DNA of 48,582 bases from Candidatus Copromonas faecavium (nom. illeg.) (GTDB lineage: Bacteria; Bacillota; Clostridia; Lachnospirales; Lachnospiraceae), in assembly GCA_018712915.1 (NCBI GenBank), contig DVGC01000015.1, positions 1-48,582 on the forward strand. The letters run 5' to 3'. Positions 1 through 8,530 of this stretch are shown one piece after another. The notes under the pieces are model-generated. The model did no database searches, was not told the DNA's origin, and worked only from the letters and a program-made list of their open reading frames with translations. The number at the start of each line of letters is the position of its first letter. Position 1 is the stretch's first letter. The position numbers and the translations under genes were made by a program.

Positions 1-123
1 GCCACATGCCGGGAACTGTTAAATCAGAGCTCCTTTCAGATGCTGACAGATCACACAAATATGACAGTCAAGAAAAAGTTTGCTGGATACGGCATTTATC
101 TCTTGACAAAAGTCACTTCATAA
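1..123 (+). CDS. C-terminal end of an unidentified protein (partial)
   Basis: Frame 1 is open from the window edge and ends with TAA at 121-123, giving the last 40 residues of a protein. The tail ends in a mixed basic and hydrophobic stretch (VKKKFAGYGIYLL). The stop lies 13 bases before the hflX start, so the two genes probably share a transcript. I do not recognise the family from so short a piece. An accidental open frame of 40 codons cannot be fully excluded, but the tight spacing to hflX argues for a real gene end. Confidence 0.5.
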   Translation, partial: ATCRELLNQSSFQMLTDHTNMTVKKKFAGYGIYLLTKVTS

Positions 124-136
124 CAGGAGAATAGAA

Positions 137-1378
137 TTGATTGAACTGAAGGAAGAAGAGGAGCGGGTCATCCTGTTTGCAGTCAGCACAGGAGCTGTGG
201 AGGATGCAGAAAATTCTCTGGAGGAGCTGGAAGAACTGGCAGAGACCGCCGGGGCAGTTACGGTGGGAACCTTAATCCAGTCCCGGGAGAACATTCATCC
301 CGGAACCTATCTGGGAAAAGGAAAACTGGAGGAACTGAAGGAACTGATCTGGGAGAAGGAAGCCACCGGCGTGATCTGTGATGACGAGCTTTCTCCGGCT
401 CAGCTGAGGAACCTGGAAGATGCGCTGGACACCAAGGTCATGGACCGGACCATGGTGATTCTGGACATTTTTGCAGCCAGAGCCAGAACCAGCGAGGGAA
501 AAATCCAGGTGGAGCTGGCCCAGCTTAAATATCGGGCGGTCCGTCTGGTGGGACTCAGGGCTTCCTTATCCCGGCTTGGCGGAGGAATCGGAACCAGAGG
601 ACCGGGAGAAAAGAAGCTGGAGATGGACCGGCGTCTGATCCATGAGCGAATCGGACATTTAAAGACGGAGCTGGAAACGGTGAAACGCCACCGGGAAGTG
701 GTGAGAAAACAGAGGGAGAAAAGCGGCATTCTGCGGGCGGCCATTGTGGGGTATACCAATGCGGGAAAATCCACTCTGTTAAATCGTCTGACTCAGGCGG
801 GAATTTTGGCGGAGGATAAGCTTTTTGCCACACTGGATCCGACGACCAGACCCTTTGTGCTGCCGGGAGGGGAGACCATCCTTTTAACGGACACGGTGGG
901 ATTTATCAGAAAGCTGCCTCATCATCTGGTGGACGCGTTTCGCAGCACCCTGGAAGAGGCGAGGTACTGCGATGTGATTCTTTATGTGGTGGACTGCTCC
1001 AACCCGCAGATGGATCTGCAGATGCACGTGGTTTATGAGACTCTGCGCCAGCTGGATGTGCGGGATAAGGAAATCATTACAGTGTTCAATAAGATTGATC
1101 GGGCTGGTGCCGATACGTCCTGCCGGGATGTCCAGTCGGATTACCGGGTGAAGCTTTCAGCAAAAACCGGAGAAGGAGTAGATTCTCTGGTGAAAGTTTT
1201 TGAGCAGATCATCCGCGGAAGGCAGATTTATTTTGAGAAGCTGTTTTCGTATTCGGAAGCAGGAAAAATTCAGAATATTCGGAAAAACGGGCGGCTCCTT
1301 TCGGAAGAATACCGGGAGGACGGAATCCATGTGACCGCGTACGTGCCGGTAGAGCTTTTTGAATGGCTGTACCGTTAA
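137..1378 (+). CDS. hflX: GTPase HflX
   Basis: A 413-residue ribosome-associated GTPase of the Obg-HflX group; in other bacteria HflX binds 50S subunits and splits stalled or hibernating ribosomes. The N-terminal HflX domain (about 1-190) contains the glycine-rich GGIGTRGPGE signature, followed by a coiled-coil stretch. The G domain shows G1 GYTNAGKST near residue 204, G3 DTVGF near 252, G4 NKID near 318 and G5 SAK near 341. Length is typical. The start is TTG at 137, chosen because AGGAG at 125-129 is well placed and no ATG fits better. No strong terminator follows; only weak hairpins and a palindromic AAAGGCCTTT lie at about 1420-1440. Confidence 0.96.
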   Translation: MIELKEEEERVILFAVSTGAVEDAENSLEELEELAETAGAVTVGTLIQSRENIHPGTYLGKGKLEELKELIWEKEATGVICDDELSPAQLRNLEDALDTKVMDRTMVILDIFAARARTSEGKIQVELAQLKYRAVRLVGLRASLSRLGGGIGTRGPGEKKLEMDRRLIHERIGHLKTELETVKRHREVVRKQREKSGILRAAIVGYTNAGKSTLLNRLTQAGILAEDKLFATLDPTTRPFVLPGGETILLTDTVGFIRKLPHHLVDAFRSTLEEARYCDVILYVVDCSNPQMDLQMHVVYETLRQLDVRDKEIITVFNKIDRAGADTSCRDVQSDYRVKLSAKTGEGVDSLVKVFEQIIRGRQIYFEKLFSYSEAGKIQNIRKNGRLLSEEYREDGIHVTAYVPVELFEWLYR

Positions 1379-1497
1379 AAGATCAAAAAAGGGAAAACAG
1401 AGGCGGCAAGGGCGTCTTTGGACGTTTTAAAGGCCTTTTTATGGCGTTGGATCATAAAGGTATTCGTCAGAAAATTGAAGCGATTACAACAAAAAAT

Positions 1498-1543
1498 ACA
1501 CAATATCTGGGCGATAAAAAAATCAAAAAACCAGATATTGTGT
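1498..1543 (+). promoter_or_regulatory. Pair of NrdR-like boxes upstream of nrdD
   Basis: A perfect 13-bp inverted repeat (ACACAATATCTGG at 1498-1510, CCAGATATTGTGT at 1531-1543) sits directly before nrdD. Each arm matches the strong half of the 16-bp NrdR box (acaCWATATATWGTGT): box 1 at 1498-1513 about 11/16, box 2 at 1528-1543 about 13/16. Box starts are 30 bp apart, close to the roughly three-turn spacing known for NrdR operator pairs. Box 2 covers the -35 hexamer. A T-rich stretch follows, so the same hairpin could also act as a terminator for hflX; the AT-rich stem makes this less convincing. Confidence 0.6.
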
Positions 1544-1566
1544 TTTTAATTTTCATCTGCTATAAT
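1538..1566 (+). promoter_or_regulatory. Sigma-A-type promoter of nrdD
   Basis: TTGTGT at 1538-1543, a 17-bp spacer and a perfect TATAAT at 1561-1566. The -35 hexamer lies inside the second NrdR-like box, so repressor binding would block RNA polymerase. Transcription would begin near 1573, about 35 bases before the start codon. Confidence 0.65.
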
Positions 1567-1606
1567 GGGATTCAGTTACCGACTTGCGGAGGAAAGGGGA
1601 AAAGAC

Positions 1607-4093
1607 ATGATTGAAGTAATCAAGCGAGATGGTGAAATTGCGGAGTTTAATTTGAATAAAATTACGGAAGCCATTAAGAAGGCCTTCAAGGCAACCAAGA
1701 AGGATTTTACCCATGAGATTCTGGAGCTTCTGTCTCTTCGTGTGACGGCAGATTTTCAGAGCAAGATGGACCAGGGACGGATTTCCGTGGAGCAGATTCA
1801 GGACAGCGTGGAGCATGTGCTGGAGGAGACTGGTTATACGGATGTGGCCAAGGCCTACATATTATATAGAAAGCAGCGGGAGAAAATCCGCAATATGAAA
1901 AACACCATCCTGGATTACAAGGATGTGGTCAACAGCTATGTGAAGGTGGAGGACTGGAGAGTCAAGGAAAATTCTACGGTGACTTACTCCGTCGGCGGCC
2001 TGATTTTAAGCAACTCCGGCGCCATTACGGCCAATTACTGGCTGTCGGAAATTTATGATACGGAAATTGCCGAGGCCCACAGAAGCGGAGATATTCATCT
2101 TCACGATCTGTCCATGCTGACCGGCTACTGTGCAGGCTGGTCCCTGAAGCAGCTGATTCAGGAAGGCCTGGGCGGCATTCCGGGAAAGATCACCTCTTCC
2201 CCTGCCAAGCATCTGTCGGTTCTCTGCAACCAGATGGTAAACTTTTTGGGAATTATGCAGAATGAGTGGGCCGGAGCGCAGGCATTTTCTTCTTTTGATA
2301 CCTATTTGGCTCCTTTTGTCCGGGCGGATCATCTGGATTATCCGGCCGTGAAAAAGTGCATCGAATCCTTTATTTACGGAGTGAATACGCCCAGCCGGTG
2401 GGGAACTCAGGCGCCCTTCTCCAATATTACACTGGACTGGACGGTCCCCGATGATATGGCCAATATGCCGGCTATCGTAGGCGGAAAAGAGATGGATTTC
2501 ACCTACGGGGACTGCAAAAAGGAAATGGATATGATCAATAAGGCCTTTATTGAGACCATGATCGAGGGAGACGCCAACGGCCGCGGCTTCCAGTATCCGA
2601 TTCCCACCTATTCGATTACGAAGGAGTTTGACTGGTCCGATACGGAAAACAACCGGCTGCTGTTTGAGATGACCTCCAAATACGGTACCCCTTATTTCTC
2701 CAACTACATTAACAGCGACATGCAGCCCAGCGATGTCCGCAGCATGTGCTGCCGTCTGCGCCTGGATCTGAGAGAGCTGAGAAAGAAAACCGGCGGTTTC
2801 TTTGGCTCAGGAGAGAGTACCGGTTCTGTCGGCGTGGTGACCATCAACATTCCGAGAATTGCTTACCTGGCTAAGGACGAGGCAGACTTTTATGACCGGC
2901 TGGATCATATGATGGATGTGGCGGCCCGTTCCTTAAAGGTAAAGAGAGAAGTCATTACAAAGCTTCTGGACGGCGGCCTTTATCCGTATACCAAGCGTTA
3001 TCTTGGAACCTTTAACAATCATTTTTCCACCATCGGCCTGATCGGCATGAACGAGGCCTGCCTGAATGCCAGATGGATCCGCAAGGATCTGGTAAGTCCG
3101 GAGGGACAGAAGTTTACCAAGGAAGTGTTAAACCATATGCGGAACCGGCTGGTGATTTACCAGGAGGAGTACGGAGATCTGTATAATCTGGAGGCAACGC
3201 CGGCGGAGTCCACCACGTATCGTCTGGCCAAGCATGATAAGGCCAAATACCCGGATATTATTACGGCAGGCTGTGAAAAGGACGGAACGCCTTACTATAC
3301 CAACAGTTCCCACCTTCCCGTTTCCTATACGGCAGATGTGTTTGATGCCCTGGATATTCAGGATGAACTGCAGACGCTTTATACCTCCGGTACAGTGTTC
3401 CATGCTTTCCTGGGCGAGAAAATGCCTGACTGGAGGGCTGCGGCCAAGCTGGTTCGGACCATTGCAGAAAATTACAAGCTTCCGTATTATACCCTGTCTC
3501 CGACCTATTCCATCTGTAAGGAGCATGGATATCTGACCGGTGAGCATTTCACCTGTCCGGTCTGCGGAGAAAAGGCCGAGGTTTACAGCCGGATTACGGG
3601 ATATTACCGTCCGGTTCAGAACTGGAACGATGGAAAGACGCAGGAATATAAGGAGCGGAGAATGTATGATGTCCGGCATTCTATCCTGAAACGGAACCCG
3701 GAAGCATCCAAGAAAGTGGCGGAGGCAATGGAAACCGCCAGAGAGCAGAGAAAGGCGGCGGAAGCAGCAGGGCTGGCCGGAAAATCCGCTTCAGAGGCGC
3801 TGGACGGGAAACTGACGGCAGAAGAGCTGGGAAATGTCCCGGCAGCCGGACAGGAAAACGGCATGTTCCTTTTTACGACAAAAACCTGTCCCAACTGTAA
3901 AGTTGCAAAAGAGTTTTTGAAGAACGAGGACTATAAGGTTGTGGACGCAGAGGAAAATCCGGAGCTTTCCGATGCTTACGGAATCATGCAGGCACCGACG
4001 CTTGTACTTGTAAAAAATGGGAAAATTGAAAAATTCGTGAATGCATCGAACATTAAGAAATTCGTGGATGCCCGGAAAGAGCAGAAGGACTGA
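1607..4093 (+). CDS. nrdD: Anaerobic (class III) ribonucleoside-triphosphate reductase with fused redoxin domain
   Basis: An 828-residue oxygen-sensitive enzyme that reduces ribonucleotides to deoxyribonucleotides with a glycyl radical. An ATP-cone allosteric domain occupies about 1-95. Near the end of the reductase domain are C637 and C650-x-x-C653 (zinc site) and the radical motif RITGY with Gly665. After an Ala/Glu-rich linker (about 695-745) comes a thioredoxin/NrdH-like domain with redox pair C761-P-N-C764, which may supply electrons directly instead of formate or a separate redoxin. The upstream in-frame ATG at 1565 lies inside the -10 region, so ATG 1607 behind GGAGG (1588-1592) and AAGGGGA is preferred. 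No nrdG activase gene follows in this window, although nrdD and nrdG are usually adjacent. Confidence 0.96.
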   Translation: MIEVIKRDGEIAEFNLNKITEAIKKAFKATKKDFTHEILELLSLRVTADFQSKMDQGRISVEQIQDSVEHVLEETGYTDVAKAYILYRKQREKIRNMKNTILDYKDVVNSYVKVEDWRVKENSTVTYSVGGLILSNSGAITANYWLSEIYDTEIAEAHRSGDIHLHDLSMLTGYCAGWSLKQLIQEGLGGIPGKITSSPAKHLSVLCNQMVNFLGIMQNEWAGAQAFSSFDTYLAPFVRADHLDYPAVKKCIESFIYGVNTPSRWGTQAPFSNITLDWTVPDDMANMPAIVGGKEMDFTYGDCKKEMDMINKAFIETMIEGDANGRGFQYPIPTYSITKEFDWSDTENNRLLFEMTSKYGTPYFSNYINSDMQPSDVRSMCCRLRLDLRELRKKTGGFFGSGESTGSVGVVTINIPRIAYLAKDEADFYDRLDHMMDVAARSLKVKREVITKLLDGGLYPYTKRYLGTFNNHFSTIGLIGMNEACLNARWIRKDLVSPEGQKFTKEVLNHMRNRLVIYQEEYGDLYNLEATPAESTTYRLAKHDKAKYPDIITAGCEKDGTPYYTNSSHLPVSYTADVFDALDIQDELQTLYTSGTVFHAFLGEKMPDWRAAAKLVRTIAENYKLPYYTLSPTYSICKEHGYLTGEHFTCPVCGEKAEVYSRITGYYRPVQNWNDGKTQEYKERRMYDVRHSILKRNPEASKKVAEAMETAREQRKAAEAAGLAGKSASEALDGKLTAEELGNVPAAGQENGMFLFTTKTCPNCKVAKEFLKNEDYKVVDAEENPELSDAYGIMQAPTLVLVKNGKIEKFVNASNIKKFVDARKEQKD

Positions 4094-4457
4094 ACAGAAC
4101 GGGCAGAGGCAGAAACAGAGACAAAAAGAACGAAGGTGCAGACGAAATGCGAAGATGTATGGAACTGATGTGAGGAAGGAACGGCCTGCGGAGCGGAAGA
4201 AATTCCGGTCTGCAGGCTGTTTATGCGCAAACGGAAGGGAAATACTGAACATATGGCGCCGCGGCAGAATCCGGGGAAACGATTCGCTGGCAATGGGCGG
4301 GGCTGTTTTGCGGGAACAGACATGGCTGGCTTCTTAGGAACAGGCAGGCTGATGTGCCGGAAACAGGCAGGACTGTTTGACTGGAACGGATATGGAACAG
4401 CCAGACAGAACCAGGCGGAAAAACGCTGCCAGAACTGCTGCGGGGAAGGGAGAACTT
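4094..4457 (+). other. 364-bp gap without a gene; purine-rich, with short repeats and a hairpin
   Basis: No open frame here has a credible ribosome binding site and protein-like composition. An imperfect hairpin (4184-4196 with 4205-4217, 11 of 13 pairs) could end nrdD transcription, though its T-run is poor. Short direct repeats occur, for example AACAGGCAGG at 4339-4348 and 4362-4371. The strand is strongly G/A-biased, and the sequence could be decayed coding DNA. Confidence 0.4.
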
Positions 4458-5333
4458 ATGGAAAAGGGAAAGGGACGGGCGAAGGAATTTGCTTTGGACC
4501 TGCTGTTTGACGTGGTGGGAGGTTTTTTGCAGGGCATTGCGCTCCACTGCTTCATTGACAGCATCAACATTGCTCCGGGAGGAGCCACCGGAATGGCCAT
4601 TCTGTTAAACAGACTGACAGGCCTTCCGCTGGGTACGCTGACCTTTTTGATTAATATTCCGCTGTTAATTGCTTCCTGGATTTGTCTGGGGAAGGCAAGA
4701 ACGGTGAAGACGCTGAAAACCGTATTTATTCTGACGGTGATTCTTGACTTTATTGTGACTCCGTATGTGCCGGTTTACCATGGGGACCGGATGGTGTCCT
4801 GCTTATTAGGAGGCGTTTTGATGGGAGCAAGCCTGGCCGTGGTGTTTATGCGCGGCTCCACCACCGGCGGCGGAGACATTGCAGCAAAGCTTCTTCAGAA
4901 ATACCGTCCTCATATGCAGACGGGAACGGCGGTCATGGCGACGGATATGGTAATTATCCTGCTGTCCATGTTGGTGTTCCAGAATCTGGAATCCGGACTG
5001 TATGGACTGATTAATATGGTGGTATCCACTTACGTGATCGATGTGATCCTTTACGGAATGAATAAGAGTACCATGGTGACCGTAATTACATCCCATCCCC
5101 AGGAAATAGCCGATGCGCTGATGGAAGAAGTGGAGCGGGGCTGTACGCTGATAAAAAGTCGCGGTGCTTATTCCAAGGTGGATGGAGAATCGGTCATCTG
5201 CGTGGTTGACCGGAAGCAGTTTTACCGGGCAAAACGGGTCATTTATGGAATTGATAAAAATGCTTTTGTGATTGTCTCTGAGGCCAAGGAGGTTTACGGA
5301 GAAGGCTTTTTGGACTCAGACTGGGAGGTATAG
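4458..5333 (+). CDS. YitT family membrane protein (DUF161/DUF2179)
   Basis: A 291-residue integral membrane protein of the YitT family: several hydrophobic helices in the first ~200 residues, including the conserved SINIAPGGATGMA and RGSTTGGGDI segments, then a cytoplasmic DUF2179 domain from about residue 205 (ITSHPQEIADALM). The molecular role of the family is not established; transport has been proposed. An in-frame ATG exists at 4377, but ATG 4458 has a good purine-rich ribosome binding site (GGGGAAGGGAGAA), and translation from it begins just before the hydrophobic core. It is probably monocistronic; arsR converges from the other strand with 6 bp between stops. Confidence 0.88.
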   Translation: MEKGKGRAKEFALDLLFDVVGGFLQGIALHCFIDSINIAPGGATGMAILLNRLTGLPLGTLTFLINIPLLIASWICLGKARTVKTLKTVFILTVILDFIVTPYVPVYHGDRMVSCLLGGVLMGASLAVVFMRGSTTGGGDIAAKLLQKYRPHMQTGTAVMATDMVIILLSMLVFQNLESGLYGLINMVVSTYVIDVILYGMNKSTMVTVITSHPQEIADALMEEVERGCTLIKSRGAYSKVDGESVICVVDRKQFYRAKRVIYGIDKNAFVIVSEAKEVYGEGFLDSDWEV

Positions 5334-5339
5334 GACCGT

Positions 5340-5711
5340 TTAAAGAAAGCTGCCGGAGGGACAGGAAATTTTAATCAGCTTTTCGATCATATGATGCAGA
5401 AGTCTTGCTGCTTCCGTATCGGCTGCGCGGTAATAAACTTCTTTTCCTTCCCGACGGCTGATGATAAGACCGCTGCCTTTCAGCAATTTTAAATGATGAG
5501 AAACGGCTGGACTGCTCATTTCCATCATGGCGGACAGGTTGATGACGCATTCCTCGCAGTGGCAGAGGATCCAGAAAATCCGCACCCGGCTGCTGTCGCC
5601 AAGCTGTTTGAAAATGTCGGAGACGATCTGGAAATCAGCGGTTTCCGGCATAAGACAGCCCTGCTGTTCCATGGCCTGTCCGTGATTATGGGGAAGATGC
5701 TCGTAGGACAT
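5340..5711 (-). CDS. ArsR/SmtB family metal-responsive repressor
   Basis: A 123-residue winged-helix repressor. The recognition helix region reads MSSPAVSHHLKLLK and the wing SRREGKEVYY. Cys50-His-Cys52 followed by Cys55 falls in the alpha-3 helix, matching the CxC metal site of CadC-type sensors of Cd, Pb and Zn; N-terminal His5, His8, His10 and Cys19 could complete the site. Metal binding would release DNA. The start is ATG at 5711 behind AAAGGAG. The gene is divergent from the HMA protein and ATPase, so it very likely represses that promoter and perhaps its own. Which metal it senses cannot be told from sequence. Confidence 0.92.
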   Translation of the reverse strand: MSYEHLPHNHGQAMEQQGCLMPETADFQIVSDIFKQLGDSSRVRIFWILCHCEECVINLSAMMEMSSPAVSHHLKLLKGSGLIISRREGKEVYYRAADTEAARLLHHMIEKLIKISCPSGSFL

Positions 5712-5773
5712 GAGATATATGCTCCTTTCCGAAAATTCTCAGATGATGGGAGGCTCGTGATGCAGCCTCTGAA

Positions 5774-5890
5774 TGTGGTTATCATATCATGGCCTGCGGC
5801 CATGGTATATGGATACGCCCGGATTTCTGCGGCGAACGCAGAAATCCGGTATGCGTAAGGTTGATGACCATCTTGTGGTCATCATATCAT
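5774..5890. repeat. Direct repeat flanking three hairpins in the arsR-HMA intergenic region
   Basis: TGTGGTTATCATATCAT at 5774-5790 recurs with one change as TGTGGTCATCATATCAT at 5874-5890, exactly 100 bp on. Between and across them are three inverted repeats: CATGGCC/GGCCATG (5788-5794, 5798-5804), a perfect 13-bp stem CCGGATTTCTGCG (5819-5831 with 5837-5849, loop GCGAA) and GATGACCA/TGGTCATC (5863-5870, 5876-5883). They lie in the arsR 5' leader or promoter on the minus strand. They could be operators, leader RNA structure or a small repeated element. Confidence 0.6.
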
Positions 5891-5935
5891 ATCTGCAAAA
5901 GAAAGGGAAGAAGGTTTGGAAAACGGAAATATCTA

Positions 5936-5999
5936 TTGACAGCAGAGTGGTTTAGGTGTATAGTAAAGACATCAATTAAATAAATGCTTAATTGTTCAT
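5936..5999 (+). promoter_or_regulatory. Promoter and candidate ArsR operator for the metal-resistance genes
   Basis: TTGACA at 5936-5941, a 17-bp spacer and TATAGT at 5959-5964 form a near-consensus promoter pointing to the HMA gene. Just downstream lies an imperfect dyad, ATGCTTAATTGTTCAT (5984-5999), with AT-rich flanks and a TGTTCAT half-site like those of SmtB/CadC-type operators. A bound repressor here would block initiation. Confidence 0.7.
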
Positions 6000-6028
6000 G
6001 AAAGCAAGGATGGAAAGGAGAGGTCAGG

Positions 6029-6247
6029 ATGAAAAAGACATATAAGATCGAGGTGGACTGCGCAAACTGCGCCAATAAGATGGAGACGGCTGCGAAGAAT
6101 ACTGCCGGCGTGAAGGATGCGGTGGTAAACTTCATGACTCTGAAGATGAACGTGGAATTTGAAGAGGGTCAGGATCCGAAGGCTGTCATGGCAGAGGTTT
6201 TGAAAAACTGCAAGAAGGTAGAAAGCGACTGCGAAATTTTCTTCTAA
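6029..6247 (+). CDS. Small heavy-metal-associated (HMA) domain protein
   Basis: A 72-residue free-standing HMA (ferredoxin-fold) domain with the metal site DCANCAN (Cys12 and Cys15), the form seen in the N-terminal domains of Zn/Cd-ATPases. It probably binds a soft or transition metal in the cytoplasm and passes it to the ATPase encoded next, which has no HMA domain of its own. A further Cys lies near the C-terminus (SDCEIFF). The ATG at 6029 has a strong GGAAAGGAG site. A 291-bp structured gap separates it from the ATPase gene. A copper chaperone (CopZ) is less likely because the typical CopZ motif is MxCxHC. Confidence 0.85.
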   Translation: MKKTYKIEVDCANCANKMETAAKNTAGVKDAVVNFMTLKMNVEFEEGQDPKAVMAEVLKNCKKVESDCEIFF

Positions 6248-6282
6248 AAGAAGGAAACTTAAAAGGAAGAGAAACGAAAACG

Positions 6283-6376
6283 GCTTTCCGGCTGTGCCGG
6301 AGCCGCAGGCGAAGGCCGGAAAGCAGGTCGGGGCGCTGGGGAACTGCCGGAAGGCAGAGCTCTTCAGCGCTTCTTA
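6283..6376 (+). terminator. Two hairpins after the HMA gene; possible partial terminator
   Basis: GCTTTCCGGC (6283-6292) pairs perfectly with GCCGGAAAGC (6315-6324). A second structure has outer stem GCGCTG/CAGCGC (6333-6338, 6365-6370) and inner stem CTGCC/GGCAG (6344-6348, 6353-6357), followed by TTCTT. The T-runs are weak, so transcription may be only partly stopped before the ATPase gene. AT-rich DNA with a TATAAT at 6383-6388 follows, but no matching -35 element is clear. Confidence 0.45.
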
Positions 6377-6538
6377 ATCCGATATAATATGAATAATTAA
6401 AAATATATTAAATTATAAAACAGTGAAAAATATAGGAAAGAATTGGAAAACGAGACATCCTGTATGGGATAAAATTACGGAAACAAGAATGCATCGAAAG
6501 CCGGGGAGAAAAAGATTCCTGGCTTTGGGAGGAGAAGA

Positions 6539-8422
6539 ATGAATAAAAAGCAGAAAAAAATGCTGATTCGGATTCTGGCGGCGGCGGCTTTGCTGGTGCT
6601 CCTGAACTTTGTCCCGGTTCATGGATTAGGGAGGTTCGTACTTTACATGATTCCTTACCTGATCATCGGTTATGACATCCTGATCAAAGCAGGAAAGGGC
6701 ATTAAGAACCGCCAGGTGTTTGATGAGAATTTCCTGATGGCTGTGGCTACGGTCGGCGCCATTGTGCTGGGGGTGACCGGCGACGGGGACTATACGGAAG
6801 CAATTGCCGTTATGCTGTTTTATCAGGTGGGCGAATGGTTCCAGAGCTATGCCGTGGGAAAAAGCCGCCGCAACATCAGCGAGCTGATGGATATCCGGCC
6901 GGATTATGCCAATGTGGAACGGGATGGAAAACTGGAAAAAGTGGATCCGGACGAGGTGGAAATCGGCAGCATTATTATCGTCCAGCCAGGTGAAAAGGTT
7001 CCCATCGACGGAATTATTGTAGAAGGCGTTTCCAGCCTGAATACCAGTGCTCTGACGGGAGAGAGCATCCCCAGGGATGCAAAGGCCGGGGATGAAATCA
7101 TCAGCGGCTGCATCAATATGACCGGTGTTTTGAAAATTCGTACTTCCAAAGAATTTGGGGAATCGACGGTTTCCAAAATCCTGGATCTGGTGGAAAATGC
7201 CAGCTCCAGAAAATCCCGTTCGGAGGCCTTTATTTCAAAATTTGCCAGAATTTATACGCCGGCAGTCTGCTACAGTGCCCTGGCGCTGGCAGTTTTGCCG
7301 CCTCTGGTGCAGATGGTATTCCTGGGACTTCCTGCTGACTGGGGAATGTGGATTTACAGGGCATTAACCTTCCTTGTTATCAGCTGTCCCTGTGCTCTTG
7401 TCATCAGTATTCCTTTAAGCTTTTTCGCCGGAATCGGCGGAGCCAGCAAGGAAGGCATTCTGGTGAAGGGCTCCAATTATCTGGAAACTCTTTCCCAGAC
7501 CAAATATGTGGTCTTTGATAAGACGGGAACCCTGACAAGAGGCGTGTTCGAGGTCAGTGGCATTCATCACAGCAAACTGGAAAATGAGCAGTTACTGGAG
7601 TATGCGGCTCTGGCAGAGAGCGCTTCCTCTCATCCCATCAGCAAAAGCCTGCAGCGGGCCTATGGGAAGGAGCTGGACCGCTCCCGGGTATCGGATATCC
7701 AGGAAATCAGCGGCAACGGCGTTATGGCCAGAGTGGACGGACGTGAAGTCGCAGTGGGAAATGCCAGACTGATGGAGCGGCTTCATATATCTGCCATTCC
7801 CTGCCATCAGGTGGGAACCATCATTCATGTGGCCATTGACGGCGCCTATGCCGGCCATATTGTAATTTCTGATCTGATGAAGCCAAATGCGAAGGAAGCG
7901 GTTTCTGCCCTGCGGTCCGCCGGTGTGGAGAAAATCATCATGCTGACCGGCGACATTGAAAGTGTGGCCAACCAGGTGGCCAAGGAGCTTGGCATCGATG
8001 AAGTGTACAGTGACCTTCTGCCGGGAGATAAGGTGGAGAAGGTGGATAAGATTCTGGCCTCCAAAAAGGAAAAGGCAAAGCTGGCCTTTGTGGGAGACGG
8101 AATCAACGATGCACCTGTATTGTCCAGGGCAGATATCGGAATCGCCATGGGAGCCATGGGATCGGATGCGGCCATTGAGGCGGCGGATGTGGTCCTGATG
8201 GATGATGACCCCATGAAGATTGCCAAGGGAATTAAGATTTCCAGAAAATGTCTGAGAATCGTATATCAGAACATTATTTTTGCCATTGGCATTAAACTCA
8301 TCTGCCTTGTTCTGGGAGCTGTTGGAATCGCCAATATGTGGCTGGCCATTTTCGCCGATGTGGGTGTCATGATCATTGCCGTTTTAAATGCGATTCGGGC
8401 GCTGTTCGTGAAAAATCTGTAA
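6539..8422 (+). CDS. cadA: P1B-type heavy-metal (Zn/Cd/Pb) exporting ATPase
   Basis: A 627-residue metal-pumping ATPase of the inner membrane. Hallmarks in order are TGES in the actuator domain, the CPC metal-translocation motif at 283-285, the phosphorylated DKTGT beginning at D327, the HP pair at 365-366 and the hinge GDGIND at 519-524. A Lys in the next-to-last helix (IGIKLICL) and FADVG in the last helix match the P1B-2 (Zn/Cd/Pb) subgroup rather than copper pumps. Unlike most CadA/ZntA proteins it has no N-terminal HMA domain; the free HMA protein upstream probably fills that role. The ATG follows GGGAGGAGAAG. It is likely induced by metal through the divergent ArsR. Confidence 0.93.
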   Translation: MNKKQKKMLIRILAAAALLVLLNFVPVHGLGRFVLYMIPYLIIGYDILIKAGKGIKNRQVFDENFLMAVATVGAIVLGVTGDGDYTEAIAVMLFYQVGEWFQSYAVGKSRRNISELMDIRPDYANVERDGKLEKVDPDEVEIGSIIIVQPGEKVPIDGIIVEGVSSLNTSALTGESIPRDAKAGDEIISGCINMTGVLKIRTSKEFGESTVSKILDLVENASSRKSRSEAFISKFARIYTPAVCYSALALAVLPPLVQMVFLGLPADWGMWIYRALTFLVISCPCALVISIPLSFFAGIGGASKEGILVKGSNYLETLSQTKYVVFDKTGTLTRGVFEVSGIHHSKLENEQLLEYAALAESASSHPISKSLQRAYGKELDRSRVSDIQEISGNGVMARVDGREVAVGNARLMERLHISAIPCHQVGTIIHVAIDGAYAGHIVISDLMKPNAKEAVSALRSAGVEKIIMLTGDIESVANQVAKELGIDEVYSDLLPGDKVEKVDKILASKKEKAKLAFVGDGINDAPVLSRADIGIAMGAMGSDAAIEAADVVLMDDDPMKIAKGIKISRKCLRIVYQNIIFAIGIKLICLVLGAVGIANMWLAIFADVGVMIIAVLNAIRALFVKNL

Positions 8423-8530
8423 GGCAGGATGGAAAAGGGTCAGAATGAAAAGAGTGCAGATGCAGAATGAAAGCGGACAGATGAGAAGCCATTGGTACTG
8501 CAGTGCAGAAAATTTATGAGCTGAAAGAGA

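Noticed and set aside
1363..1614. Open frame of 83 codons between hflX and nrdD
   Set aside because: It overlaps the end of hflX, runs through the NrdR-like operator and nrdD promoter, and has no proper ribosome binding site.
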